A DNA stretch of 64,000 bases from Verrucomicrobiaceae bacterium. GTDB lineage: Bacteria > Verrucomicrobiota > Verrucomicrobiia > Verrucomicrobiales > Verrucomicrobiaceae. Each line of letters opens with the position of its first letter. Position 1 is the first letter of the stretch. Below, piece by piece: positions 35,998 to 44,482 of the stretch. Location: contig CANIBP010000001.1 of assembly GCA_947466075.1 (NCBI GenBank), positions 62,001 through 126,000 on the forward strand, given 5' to 3'. The notes under the pieces are model-generated. The model did no database searches and was not told the origin of the DNA. It saw nothing but the letters and a program-made list of their open reading frames with translations. A program made the translations under genes and the position numbers.

Positions 35998-37428
35998 TCA
36001 CCGCGTCAGCTTCGCCGGTGCATCCGCTGCGATCGCAGCTCGGTAGTTGGCTTGGGCGCGGAAGTAGTCGGCTTGGGCTTCGACTTCGAGGACTTGGCCA
36101 TCAAAGGTGGCTTGTTCGCGAATTTGGAGGGCTAGTAAATCTGTTGCGCCTTGTTTGAGGCGCTCGTTTTCGGCGGCTTCGAGCTGTCGGGCGAGTTCGA
36201 CATTTCTGCGCGTCATTTTGAGCGCGTTGTAAGCGGCTTCGACGGCACTGTAGGCATCACGCACATCGGCGGCGATGCGGTCGCGGGCGAAACGCTTGTC
36301 GTTGTTCAGGCGCTCGATGAGCGCGTCGGCGACATCGACGCGGCCTTTGGCCTCACGGCGTTGCAGGGGGAGTTTGAACTCGATCTTGGCTTCGACTTCG
36401 TTTTGCTCGAGGTCTTTGGGGCGGTTGCCGACGGATTGGCCGGCTTCGACTCCGATGTCGATGTTCGGCAGAAGGTTGTTCTTCGCGAGCCTGCGGTCGA
36501 TCTCGGTTTTTTCGACGAGGAGTTCGATGCGGCGGATTTCGGGACGAAAAACAGCTGCTTTGCCGATGTCGGCGGTGAGTTGGCTATCGTCGAGCCGTGG
36601 ATGAGGCGGGAAGGCTTTGGGCAGGCGTTCGCGTTTCGCGATGATGGGCTCGGCTTTGTCCTGCGTGCGGAAAAACAGCGACATCTCAATGGAGGCAGCC
36701 TGAAACCGTCGCACGGCCAGCACGGTGGCGATTTCACGGCTGACGACGAGGCGTTGGTTATCCACCTGCACGATGGGCGCAGACGCGCCGCGCTTCACCT
36801 GCTCGGCGATGGCGCTGTCACGATCTTTGGCGATGCGGAGCAGTTCTTCGGTCAAAGCGAGACGCTGTCCCGCAGCGAGCCAGGTATAGTAACTGATCGT
36901 CGCTGAGCGAATGAAGTCGAGATACTGCCGCAAGATGATGGGATCGGCGAGTTCCTGGTCGATCTGCGCCTGCCACAGCGAGGCGCGGCGGCGGTCGATG
37001 GTGCCATCACGCATGAGCGGGATGCGAAAGCCGAGCACGCCTTCGCCATCGACGCTGGTGCGGTCCTTGTTGTAGTTCGGCAGGAAGCCGCTGCTCAAGC
37101 GGTAGCCGCCATAGACACTGCCGCCCCAAAAGGGCAGCGGTTGCTCCAGCATGGCGTAACCCGTCTGGCCATCGTAGTAACCCGCAAGGTTCATCGTGCC
37201 GCCTGCATTCAGATTGAGGTCAAACGAACCCATCGCCTGCCGCACGCGGCCGTTGGCGATGTCTTGCTCGATCAATGCGGCGAGGTAAGGCGGGTATTGC
37301 GTTTGAACACTCGCGAGGACTTCAGGAAGAAGCAGCGGCTTCTCCGCGGCGAATGACGAAACCAGCATCATGCAGGCAGCGAATCCACAACGGAGAACGG
37401 AGAACGGAGAATGGAGAACTGTCTTCAT
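35998..37428 (-). CDS. TolC-family outer-membrane efflux protein
   Basis: A 476-residue outer-membrane channel component. After a signal sequence (about residues 8-28) come the two TolC-like halves, with coiled-coil helices rich in Ala, Glu and Arg and motifs such as VRDAYSAVEAAYNALKMTRRNVELARQ near the C-terminus. It completes a tripartite export system. Its start overlaps the HlyD gene by 4 bases and it ends a five-gene operon, convergent with the LysR gene. Confidence 0.88.
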   Translation of the reverse strand: MKTVLHSPFSVLRCGFAACMMLVSSFAAEKPLLLPEVLASVQTQYPPYLAALIEQDIANGRVRQAMGSFDLNLNAGGTMNLAGYYDGQTGYAMLEQPLPFWGGSVYGGYRLSSGFLPNYNKDRTSVDGEGVLGFRIPLMRDGTIDRRRASLWQAQIDQELADPIILRQYLDFIRSATISYYTWLAAGQRLALTEELLRIAKDRDSAIAEQVKRGASAPIVQVDNQRLVVSREIATVLAVRRFQAASIEMSLFFRTQDKAEPIIAKRERLPKAFPPHPRLDDSQLTADIGKAAVFRPEIRRIELLVEKTEIDRRLAKNNLLPNIDIGVEAGQSVGNRPKDLEQNEVEAKIEFKLPLQRREAKGRVDVADALIERLNNDKRFARDRIAADVRDAYSAVEAAYNALKMTRRNVELARQLEAAENERLKQGATDLLALQIREQATFDGQVLEVEAQADYFRAQANYRAAIAADAPAKLTR

Positions 37429-38699
37429 TTCTTCGTGGGATCGAGTTTGCCATCCTTGTCTGTCACGACGGGTGGGAAGCCGTTGATTTGACGCCAGATT
37501 TCATACCACAGCGGGACTTGGTTGAGCATGACCCAGGCGTTGGTGCGGGCACCTTGGCGGAGCCAGCGGTCTTTGTCGGGCCAGCCGACGGTGACGGGGC
37601 CTTTGCCATCGCCGCGATCGACGATGTCATCGGCTGGGCCAACAACGACACGGAATTGGCCGGTGCCGTCGTCGGTGGCATCCACGAAGACAACTTCGCC
37701 GCCGAAGGTGCCGATGGCGAGCTGCGGCCAGCCGATCATCTGCACGGCGGGCCAGCCTTCAAAGGCGAGGCGCACGGGACTGCCAGGCTGGCCGTCTTTG
37801 CGTGAATGAATGAGCGGCATGTCGTTTCCATCGACATGGATCTCGACAAAGCGGCTGTTGGTTTCGGGAATGATGACGCAGATGAGTGATCCGGGCCGCA
37901 GGTAAGTGCCATCGGTGGCGGCGACATTGAGGACGATGCCATCACGCGGTGACTCGATGATCTGGCGCTCAGTTTGACTGATCTGCACGTCGATGACGGA
38001 GAGATCGCGCTCAGCAGTGGCCACTTCGCTCAACGCAGTGCCTTTGGATGCATGCGTGGACGCGATACTGGCATCCATGTCATTGCTCGTGCGCTTCAAA
38101 GCAGCGGCAGCGGATTTTAACTCGGCGCCAGTGGAGTCGCGTGAGAGCGTGGCGAGCTCGAGATTGCGCTGAGATTCGAGCTGCTTGGCGTGGAGTTCCA
38201 CGGTGCGGGTGTAATTCAACAGCGCGGTATCGGCGGCGATCTTGGCACCGGCGACACGCTGCTCAGCGCCGTCAATGGCCTGCGCTTTGGCGAGTTCCTG
38301 CTGCGTGATCTGCGCAATGAGTGACTCGACACGGCCCTGCGCGAAGTCTCGGCGGCTTTCGATGGCCTCGCGCTGCGCTTTGAGATTGTTGAGGAGATTC
38401 GGGTCGTTGTCTTGAATCTCGATGATGAGCTCCCCTTTCTTCACGCGCTGGCCTTCGGTGACGTGCAGGTGCTTCACACGGCCGGAGACCTGCGCTTCGA
38501 TGTTGATGCGGCGGTCGAGCGGATTGAAGGCAATCACGCGGCCTGATCCGGCGACGAATTGCCGCCACGGCAGAAAGCAAAGGGCGAGCACGAGCAACAC
38601 GAAGCCGACGAGCAGCAAACGGCTGAAGATGCGCGTGAATTTAGCCGATCCAGCGAGCGACAAAGCGGGAAGTGGGGGTGCGGTGGAAAGCGCGGTCAT
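37425..38699 (-). CDS. HlyD-type membrane-fusion protein
   Basis: A 424-residue periplasmic adaptor. One membrane span lies at about 26-46 (LLLVGFVLLVLALCFLPW), then a barrel/lipoyl portion (NIEAQVSGRVKHLHVTEGQRVKKGELIIEI), a long coiled-coil hairpin (about 110-240) and a return strand (SPRDGIVLNVAATDGTYLRPG). It bridges the inner-membrane ABC protein and the TolC channel. ATG 38699 overlaps the ABC gene stop by 4 bases. The 21 residues encoded upstream in frame are inside the ABC gene. Confidence 0.9.
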   Translation of the reverse strand: MTALSTAPPLPALSLAGSAKFTRIFSRLLLVGFVLLVLALCFLPWRQFVAGSGRVIAFNPLDRRINIEAQVSGRVKHLHVTEGQRVKKGELIIEIQDNDPNLLNNLKAQREAIESRRDFAQGRVESLIAQITQQELAKAQAIDGAEQRVAGAKIAADTALLNYTRTVELHAKQLESQRNLELATLSRDSTGAELKSAAAALKRTSNDMDASIASTHASKGTALSEVATAERDLSVIDVQISQTERQIIESPRDGIVLNVAATDGTYLRPGSLICVIIPETNSRFVEIHVDGNDMPLIHSRKDGQPGSPVRLAFEGWPAVQMIGWPQLAIGTFGGEVVFVDATDDGTGQFRVVVGPADDIVDRGDGKGPVTVGWPDKDRWLRQGARTNAWVMLNQVPLWYEIWRQINGFPPVVTDKDGKLDPTKK

Positions 38700-40879
38700 T
38701 TCGAAGTTGGGGATGTGCCATCGCTCAAATGGCAGGGCGCGAGTTCGATGAGCTGGCCACACTTTTTCGTCACGTCGTGATCACGCGTGGTCAGCACGAC
38801 GGTCCATGGCAGTGACTTGTCGAGGATGGCGGCGGAGAGTTTGGAGAAGGACTCGGCATCGAGACCGTCGAGAAGTTCGTCGATGAGCAGAAGTCGCGGA
38901 CGCTGGACCAAAGCACGAGCGAGTAGCAATCGCGTGCGCTGATTGCCACTGAGCGGAGCGCCGCCGATCTTGAGACGGAGATTCAGGCCTTCAGGACGAT
39001 GCAGCAGATCATCGAGCAAGCCGACACGGGCGAGTGCGATGCGGATTTCATCCATGCCGATGTCGTTGCGGCCAAGACGAAGGTTTTCGACGATGGTGGC
39101 ATCCACGATCTCGTCGCGACGAAGAAGCATCACGCTCTCTCGCAATGCTTCAAGATACCAACTGCGCAGGTCGAGGCCGTCGATGGATACAAAGCCGCCG
39201 GTGGGCTGGCGCAGACCAAAGAGGATGTCGAGCAACGAACTGGCCCCAGAGCCATGCGGACCGACGATGGCGGCACGTGAGCCAGGCTGAATGGTGAAAT
39301 GGCGATCGTTGAAGAGTTCGACGCTGTCGTAGCCAAAGGTGAGAGCGCTGGCGTTGATGAGGACGCCGCCTTCACGCTTGGCGGGCTGCTCGCCGTCTTC
39401 GCGTTCGATTTCGAGATCGAAGATGTGGCCGAGCTTGTCCATGGCGGCCATGGCATCATACCAGGCCTCGAGTTTTTTGCCCATCTTGGCCAAAGCGGCG
39501 ACGATGGAGCCCATGATGAGTTCGCTGGCGACGAGCTGGCCCAGCGTGATCTGCTGGCTGATCACAAGATAACCGCCCACCGCGAGCAAAGCGGCTGCGG
39601 CAAAGACTTGCAGCGTCAGCAGTCCTGCAATCTGGCGCATGAGCACACGGAAGTGTCTGCCACGTGCATTGACGTAATCCGTGGCGAGCTGGTTCGCACG
39701 CTCATAGGCCAAGCCGTAGCCGCCGGGGCCTTTGAAGAGGAAGGGAAAGTGCGCGATCTCTTCATACCAGTTCACGAGATCGTATTTCATCATCGATTCC
39801 TCAATGCTGGTATCCACCGCACCTCGCCCGAGCAACCAGATGATGAGCACGATGAGGCCAAGCAGCACCGCCACAAACAGCAGCAGCACCGGATGATACA
39901 GCGCGAGCAGCAGCATGCCGATGAGGGTGCTGAAGACGAGATTCACGCCATCAAGCAGCAGTAGCGAGGTACTCTTCTGTGCGGTGACCACATCGAGGAA
40001 GCGATTCACCAACTCCGGCGCATGCACGCCATCCAAGGACTCCGCTTTGACGCGCGGCAGCCGATACGCGAGGTCCGAGGCCGTGCGGACGAAGATGCGG
40101 CGCTGGATGATGTCGGAGATGTAATACTGAAATCCAGTCACAACGGCCTGCAGAGCCAAACACGCAAAAAGCGCAAGCGAGAGAACGATCAAGGCCTGCA
40201 CATACGGCTGCGACTGCCCACCGAAGGCCAGATTGCTCACCACCGCGTCCACCGCGAGCGGCGCGGCGAGATAGAGGATGCCGGCGAAGATGGAGAAGAT
40301 CAGCAGCGTGCGGATGTCCTCCTTCTCAGCCTTCAGCAGGCCAAGAAAGCGTTTCGCCGGGCTCATGTGCTCAAGTCCATCAGCGTGCGAGCTCATTCCA
40401 TGTGCGGGTCGTTCTGGATGCACGATTCCTGCTTCGACGACTTCATTCACGCTGCTCAATCCGAGCATGCGAACGAGTTGCGTGCGAGACACGGTAATGC
40501 GGTGTGTTGGGTGATCCCCATCCGCCAAGCGCAACCCGAACCAGCCGGCAAATGTGATCACCACCCAGCGCGCTTCATTCTTATTCCACACAACGACCGG
40601 CGTATCATGATGCGCCTGCCAGATCGCCTCTGAAAGCGGCAGGCGCACTGGCGAGACACGCATATAAACCTCCGCCGCTGCACTGACTAGTTGGCTAAGC
40701 GGATCAGCGGCCGCCTGAGCCGCATTTTGCACCGCAACACGAGCACGTTCATGATCAAACTCACTGCCAGTGATGGCAGCGAGTTGGGCGAGAAGTCGGG
40801 AGGTGAGTGAGTCTGGGGAAACCGGAGGGGATGTTGCAGGCATCGTGAATTCAGTAGCGCGATTCAGTGGTGAAGTCAT
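38696..40879 (-). CDS. ABC exporter with a degenerate ATP-binding site
   Basis: A 727-residue half-transporter. Residues 1-180 are an extra soluble domain without an obvious active site. Five to six membrane spans follow (about 190-460), then a nucleotide-binding domain. In that domain the P-loop reads GPHGSGASS: the Walker A Lys is replaced by Ala546. The Q-loop position appears to be Arg (LLRRDE) and the H-loop position Arg (TTRDHD). The signature (LSGNQ) and Walker B with catalytic Glu (LLLIDE) are retained. An exporter of this layout, clustered with HlyD and TolC genes, is otherwise typical of type I secretion. How it is powered is unclear. Confidence 0.9.
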   Translation of the reverse strand: MTSPLNRATEFTMPATSPPVSPDSLTSRLLAQLAAITGSEFDHERARVAVQNAAQAAADPLSQLVSAAAEVYMRVSPVRLPLSEAIWQAHHDTPVVVWNKNEARWVVITFAGWFGLRLADGDHPTHRITVSRTQLVRMLGLSSVNEVVEAGIVHPERPAHGMSSHADGLEHMSPAKRFLGLLKAEKEDIRTLLIFSIFAGILYLAAPLAVDAVVSNLAFGGQSQPYVQALIVLSLALFACLALQAVVTGFQYYISDIIQRRIFVRTASDLAYRLPRVKAESLDGVHAPELVNRFLDVVTAQKSTSLLLLDGVNLVFSTLIGMLLLALYHPVLLLFVAVLLGLIVLIIWLLGRGAVDTSIEESMMKYDLVNWYEEIAHFPFLFKGPGGYGLAYERANQLATDYVNARGRHFRVLMRQIAGLLTLQVFAAAALLAVGGYLVISQQITLGQLVASELIMGSIVAALAKMGKKLEAWYDAMAAMDKLGHIFDLEIEREDGEQPAKREGGVLINASALTFGYDSVELFNDRHFTIQPGSRAAIVGPHGSGASSLLDILFGLRQPTGGFVSIDGLDLRSWYLEALRESVMLLRRDEIVDATIVENLRLGRNDIGMDEIRIALARVGLLDDLLHRPEGLNLRLKIGGAPLSGNQRTRLLLARALVQRPRLLLIDELLDGLDAESFSKLSAAILDKSLPWTVVLTTRDHDVTKKCGQLIELAPCHLSDGTSPTSK

Positions 40880-42510
40880 GTCCTAGGACCATAAACAGGC
40901 ATGTCGGTTCCGGCTTCATAGGCCCCGAAATCAGCCGCCTTGCCGTTGAATGTGCCATTTACGTTTGGAATGGGTGCCGAGATGTCCTGGATTGCAGATT
41001 CGGGTTTGAGGCGCAGGTCTGGCGGATCATAGACTTTGGCCGGATCTTCGGGGAAAATGGGCTGCGTGAGCACATCAAGTGCCACCTGCATGCCGTGGGC
41101 CTCAAACTCGGTGCCGGGAAGTTTGTTGAAGGTCCAAGAACGGATTTTGCCTTCGAAAGGCATGCCATGGCTGGCGTAGGCATTGAAGTCGATGATGCAG
41201 TGATCACCAAAATTCTGCACATCGACTCCGCGACCGCGTCCTGGGCTGTAGCCACCGTATTTCAGGCCCTCGGGTGTTTTGCCACCGATGAAGAGATTGT
41301 TTTGGATCAAGGCGTGATCAAACGGCTCGCTGGTGTAATTGCCGAAGCCGTCACCGGCTTTGACGACGGTGTTGTGCAGGATGACGTCGCCGATGCTGTA
41401 GCGGTGCAGTTTGAAGGCACTATAGGTGAGATTTAACATGACATTGCGGATGAAATAATTCGGTCCTCCGAGACCGGGCTGTGAGCTAATGCCGACAAAG
41501 CAGTTGGTGAGGCGATTGCGCATGATGCGGCAGTTACTGAGGGCAAAGTCGGCCTCGATGCCGTCGTCCAGACCGGCGCTGATGTCGTTGTTGAGGATGT
41601 CGTTGCACATCTGCTGCTCGGCGCCGTCGTCCTCCATGTGACTGATGCAGTCGCGGAAGCCGGAGACGAGGTTGTGGCGAATCACATTGCCACTGCCGGT
41701 GAACTGAATGCCTTCGCCCTCGTTATCACCGCCTGCGCCCATGATGGCAGGGTCCCACTTGCGTATGCCAGTGATTGTGTTGTCCTCGATGCAGGCGTTC
41801 ATCATGCCCGGCTTGTAGGCCTTGATGCCGAACTGCGCGTTGATGATGCAACGCCGAACTGCGCAATGCTCCGTGTCGTTCAAACGCACCGGACCATTCA
41901 CCGTGACGCCTTCTAAATACACCCACTTGCGGCCAGTGAGGCTGATCTCGCTGAAAACAGCCTTCCCACTTGTGCTGCGATACACGATGGGATTCCCCGG
42001 CTCGCCATCGCGATTGAAGGTCGCCTGGCCGTAATCGCCATCGGCCAGCAAAAGCACTTCGCCGGGCTTCACGGCGTTCAAATCGGCCTTGGTGCCGTTT
42101 TTGATCAGCGCATCGGCCTTCGCGACCGCTTCAGGCCGTGTGGCTGCTTTCACGATTTTTGTCGTATCACCGCCATCGGGGTCGTGAAGCTTCAATTCGA
42201 TCTCGTAAGCCGTTCCAGGCAACAAATCAAACACACTGCCGCTAAGCCGATTCGTCCAAGTAAAGGGCTGCGAGGTCTTCTGACTCGAACCCGCTGGCAC
42301 TCGCCGCAGCGGCATCCCACTGCGCCATTCAGCCGCACCGACTTGGCGAAACTTCATCTCGCAAGTCGCATCAAGGTCGTCATCGCCCTCGATCTGCCAT
42401 TCGACGGCGAGATTCGTTATCGTGGGAAATGGTGTGCTGACTTCGCCAGGCGTGGACGAATCTGCAGCGTGGAGTGCGGCAGCAAGGAGGATAAAAAGAG
42501 GAGTTCTCAT
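40876..42510 (-). CDS. Exported right-handed parallel beta-helix protein (chondroitinase-B/PL6-like)
   Basis: A 544-residue protein with a signal peptide (1-16, MRTPLFILLAAALHAA), a fibronectin-III-like domain (about 25-125), and a parallel beta-helix (about 150-470) with repeated N-x-x-x-x-N-x-I style coils (CIEDNTITGI, NDILNNDISAG, IMRNRLTNC, LIQNNLFIGG). The start of the helix domain (VKPGEVLLLADGDYGQATF) resembles alginate/chondroitin lyases and related families. Lyase catalytic residues were not assigned, so enzymatic activity is uncertain. It is coupled by 4-base overlaps to the genes on both sides, placing it in the export operon. Confidence 0.85.
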   Translation of the reverse strand: MRTPLFILLAAALHAADSSTPGEVSTPFPTITNLAVEWQIEGDDDLDATCEMKFRQVGAAEWRSGMPLRRVPAGSSQKTSQPFTWTNRLSGSVFDLLPGTAYEIELKLHDPDGGDTTKIVKAATRPEAVAKADALIKNGTKADLNAVKPGEVLLLADGDYGQATFNRDGEPGNPIVYRSTSGKAVFSEISLTGRKWVYLEGVTVNGPVRLNDTEHCAVRRCIINAQFGIKAYKPGMMNACIEDNTITGIRKWDPAIMGAGGDNEGEGIQFTGSGNVIRHNLVSGFRDCISHMEDDGAEQQMCNDILNNDISAGLDDGIEADFALSNCRIMRNRLTNCFVGISSQPGLGGPNYFIRNVMLNLTYSAFKLHRYSIGDVILHNTVVKAGDGFGNYTSEPFDHALIQNNLFIGGKTPEGLKYGGYSPGRGRGVDVQNFGDHCIIDFNAYASHGMPFEGKIRSWTFNKLPGTEFEAHGMQVALDVLTQPIFPEDPAKVYDPPDLRLKPESAIQDISAPIPNVNGTFNGKAADFGAYEAGTDMPVYGPRT

Positions 42511-43445
42511 CGCGTCGTCAGGGGTCCCATCTTCACGACTTCGAAGTCCTTGCCCTTCACTTTGCGAATAGCGGTGAGTTCTTCATGCACCCAGCGATCA
42601 TCAGGTGCGCCGCTGATGTACCAGTCGCCACCGTTATCAGCGAGGATCATGCCGTAGGTTTTGAGACCTTCGATGATGACTTTGGCAGGACCGGTGAACT
42701 TGCTGGTGTCGAAGTCCGCTTTCAAACGCACGCGCATGCCCATCGGTGGCAGGTTTTCGTCTTTGTGCGGGCTGGCAAAGTGGGAGGCGGGCGGCACATA
42801 GGCTTTGCGGCTCTTCTTCACGGTGAAACGCAGAGCATGCGTGAGCTTCTTCGTGCCGCAGATTTCATCGTAGCGTGCAAGTCCCGGCAGGATCGGCAAG
42901 CCAGCGGCATCGGCACTGGTCCAGCCTGCGGGGCGGGGCTTTGGGGCTTTAAGATTAAAGATGGCTCCACTGCTACCTTTCCAAGTCTTGCCGCCATCCA
43001 GTGGGAAGGCGCGATAGACCTCGTAGAGCTTCCAGTTGTCCTTATCGAGCACGAGCACATGGCGGTCGCCATCGCTCTGCGGGCCGCCTTCGATCCAGGC
43101 GTCTGAAGGAATCGGGTAGGGGCCGGGATCGCTCTCGTCTGCATACTCAAAAGTGATCGGAACCTTTGGCTGTTCACCACTCACAACATAATAAGGAATG
43201 CCGCCCGGTGCTCCCTGCCAGACGAGACCGAAGTCTTCATGCAAGCCTTTATCGATGCCAATACTGCCGATGATCGCCTCGCTGAGCGGATCGACCGCGT
43301 CTTTGGAGACATCGCGGTTCCACTCGTCATTTGGTGGCATGAGCAAAGTGCCACCGAGATCGGCATTGGGACCCGTTTTGAGTTCAGGATGCTGAGCGAG
43401 AGCACAGACGGCCAGTGAACAGAATAGAGAGGTGGTGATCTTCAT
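42507..43445 (-). CDS. Exported protein of a conserved uncharacterised family
   Basis: A 312-residue protein with a signal peptide (1-17, ending ALAQ). The mature part carries a run of conserved blocks: LMPPNDEWNRDVS, GIPYYVVSGEQPKVPITF, ESDPGPYPIPSDAWIEGG, RHVLVLDKDNWKLYEV and TSADAAGLPILPGLARYDEI. I recall closely similar blocks in uncharacterised secreted proteins of other bacteria, but no function. First gene of the five-gene operon, upstream of the beta-helix gene with a 4-base overlap. Confidence 0.8.
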   Translation of the reverse strand: MKITTSLFCSLAVCALAQHPELKTGPNADLGGTLLMPPNDEWNRDVSKDAVDPLSEAIIGSIGIDKGLHEDFGLVWQGAPGGIPYYVVSGEQPKVPITFEYADESDPGPYPIPSDAWIEGGPQSDGDRHVLVLDKDNWKLYEVYRAFPLDGGKTWKGSSGAIFNLKAPKPRPAGWTSADAAGLPILPGLARYDEICGTKKLTHALRFTVKKSRKAYVPPASHFASPHKDENLPPMGMRVRLKADFDTSKFTGPAKVIIEGLKTYGMILADNGGDWYISGAPDDRWVHEELTAIRKVKGKDFEVVKMGPLTTR

Positions 43446-43530
43446 GGTGGTGATTTTGGCGCAGGGTCAGTTTTTAACCAACAATTGTCAGCCATGTTAT
43501 TTGTTCGTCTATTTCAATGTTTCGAAGCCA

Positions 43531-43553
43531 ATAGTTCGTGATACTCTAACTAT
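43531..43553. promoter_or_regulatory. LysR-type operator (ATAGTT-N11-AACTAT)
   Basis: A perfect 6-bp dyad with an 11-base spacer contains the T-N11-A core of LysR boxes. It ends 5 bases before the start of the second LysR gene and lies in the 113-base gap shared with the divergent five-gene operon. A second short palindrome (ACAATTGT, 43481-43488) is in the same gap. Confidence 0.7.
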
Positions 43554-43558
43554 GGGCC

Positions 43559-44482
43559 ATGACACTTGCACACCTCAACTATCACCATCTTCGCCTCTTT
43601 TGGGAGGTGGCACGCAGTGGCAGCCTCCGAAGCGCAGCGGCGCGGCTGCACCTTTCTCAACCGACAATCAGTGCACAGATCAAGTCATTAGAGAGGTCGC
43701 TGGAGGAGCCATTGTTCGAGCGCTCGGGCCGCAGGATGAAACTGACGACCTCTGGACAACTGGTGATGGAATGCGCGGGACAGATATTCTCCTTGGGCAC
43801 GGAGATGATGCGCTCGCTGCATGGACAAGGCGGAACACGCAGCCTGCGGCTGAACATTGGCATCACCGATTCGCTACCGAAATTGGTCGCGTGGCGATTG
43901 ATTCGGCCTGCGATGAAGGCGTATCCGAATTTGCAGCTTTCCTGTGCGGAGGGCAATGCGCAGGAACTATTAGGCCAGCTCGCATCGGGGAGGCTCGATG
44001 TCGTATTGTCAGATGAAGCAGCTCCCTCATCGCTGCCAGTGAAGGCGTTCAGTCATTTGCTCGGTGAATCGCCTGTCGTTTTCTGCGCGGTGCCTGCGCT
44101 GGCCAAGAGGCTGAGCAAGAGCTTCCCCGCATCCTTGAAAGATGCCCCGACACTGCTGCCGGCCAGCCGTACAGCCTGGCGGCGCGAGCTTGAGCGCTGG
44201 TTCGACGCACATAGCATCCGCCCGCGCATCGTGGCGGAGTTTGACGATGCGGCGCTGATGAAAACAGCGGCGGCAGATGGTCTCGGCATCGTGCCCATCG
44301 CATCCGCCGTTCTGACCGAGGCGGTAGAGCGCTATGGCTTAAAAGCCATCGGCAGGCCCGTGCATTGCGGCTTTTCCTGTTTTCTCATCACCCTTGAGCG
44401 TGCCATGCGGCATCCGGCAGTGGCGGTGATCGCGGCGGAATCGAAGGATGTCATGCGTAGCGCCCGAAGTCGGCAGTCTTAG
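43559..44482 (+). CDS. LysR-family regulator (NhaR-like)
   Basis: A 307-residue LysR regulator similar in layout to the one at 35113: LNYHHLRLFWEVARSGSLRSAAARL, then SQPTISAQIKSLERSLEEPLFER. An effector-binding domain follows. It is divergent from the five-gene export operon and convergent with the hyf-dab operon, with which it shares overlapping stop codons (44479-44482). The likely operator ATAGTT-N11-AACTAT next to its start suggests autoregulation and control of the divergent operon. Confidence 0.92.
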   Translation: MTLAHLNYHHLRLFWEVARSGSLRSAAARLHLSQPTISAQIKSLERSLEEPLFERSGRRMKLTTSGQLVMECAGQIFSLGTEMMRSLHGQGGTRSLRLNIGITDSLPKLVAWRLIRPAMKAYPNLQLSCAEGNAQELLGQLASGRLDVVLSDEAAPSSLPVKAFSHLLGESPVVFCAVPALAKRLSKSFPASLKDAPTLLPASRTAWRRELERWFDAHSIRPRIVAEFDDAALMKTAAADGLGIVPIASAVLTEAVERYGLKAIGRPVHCGFSCFLITLERAMRHPAVAVIAAESKDVMRSARSRQS

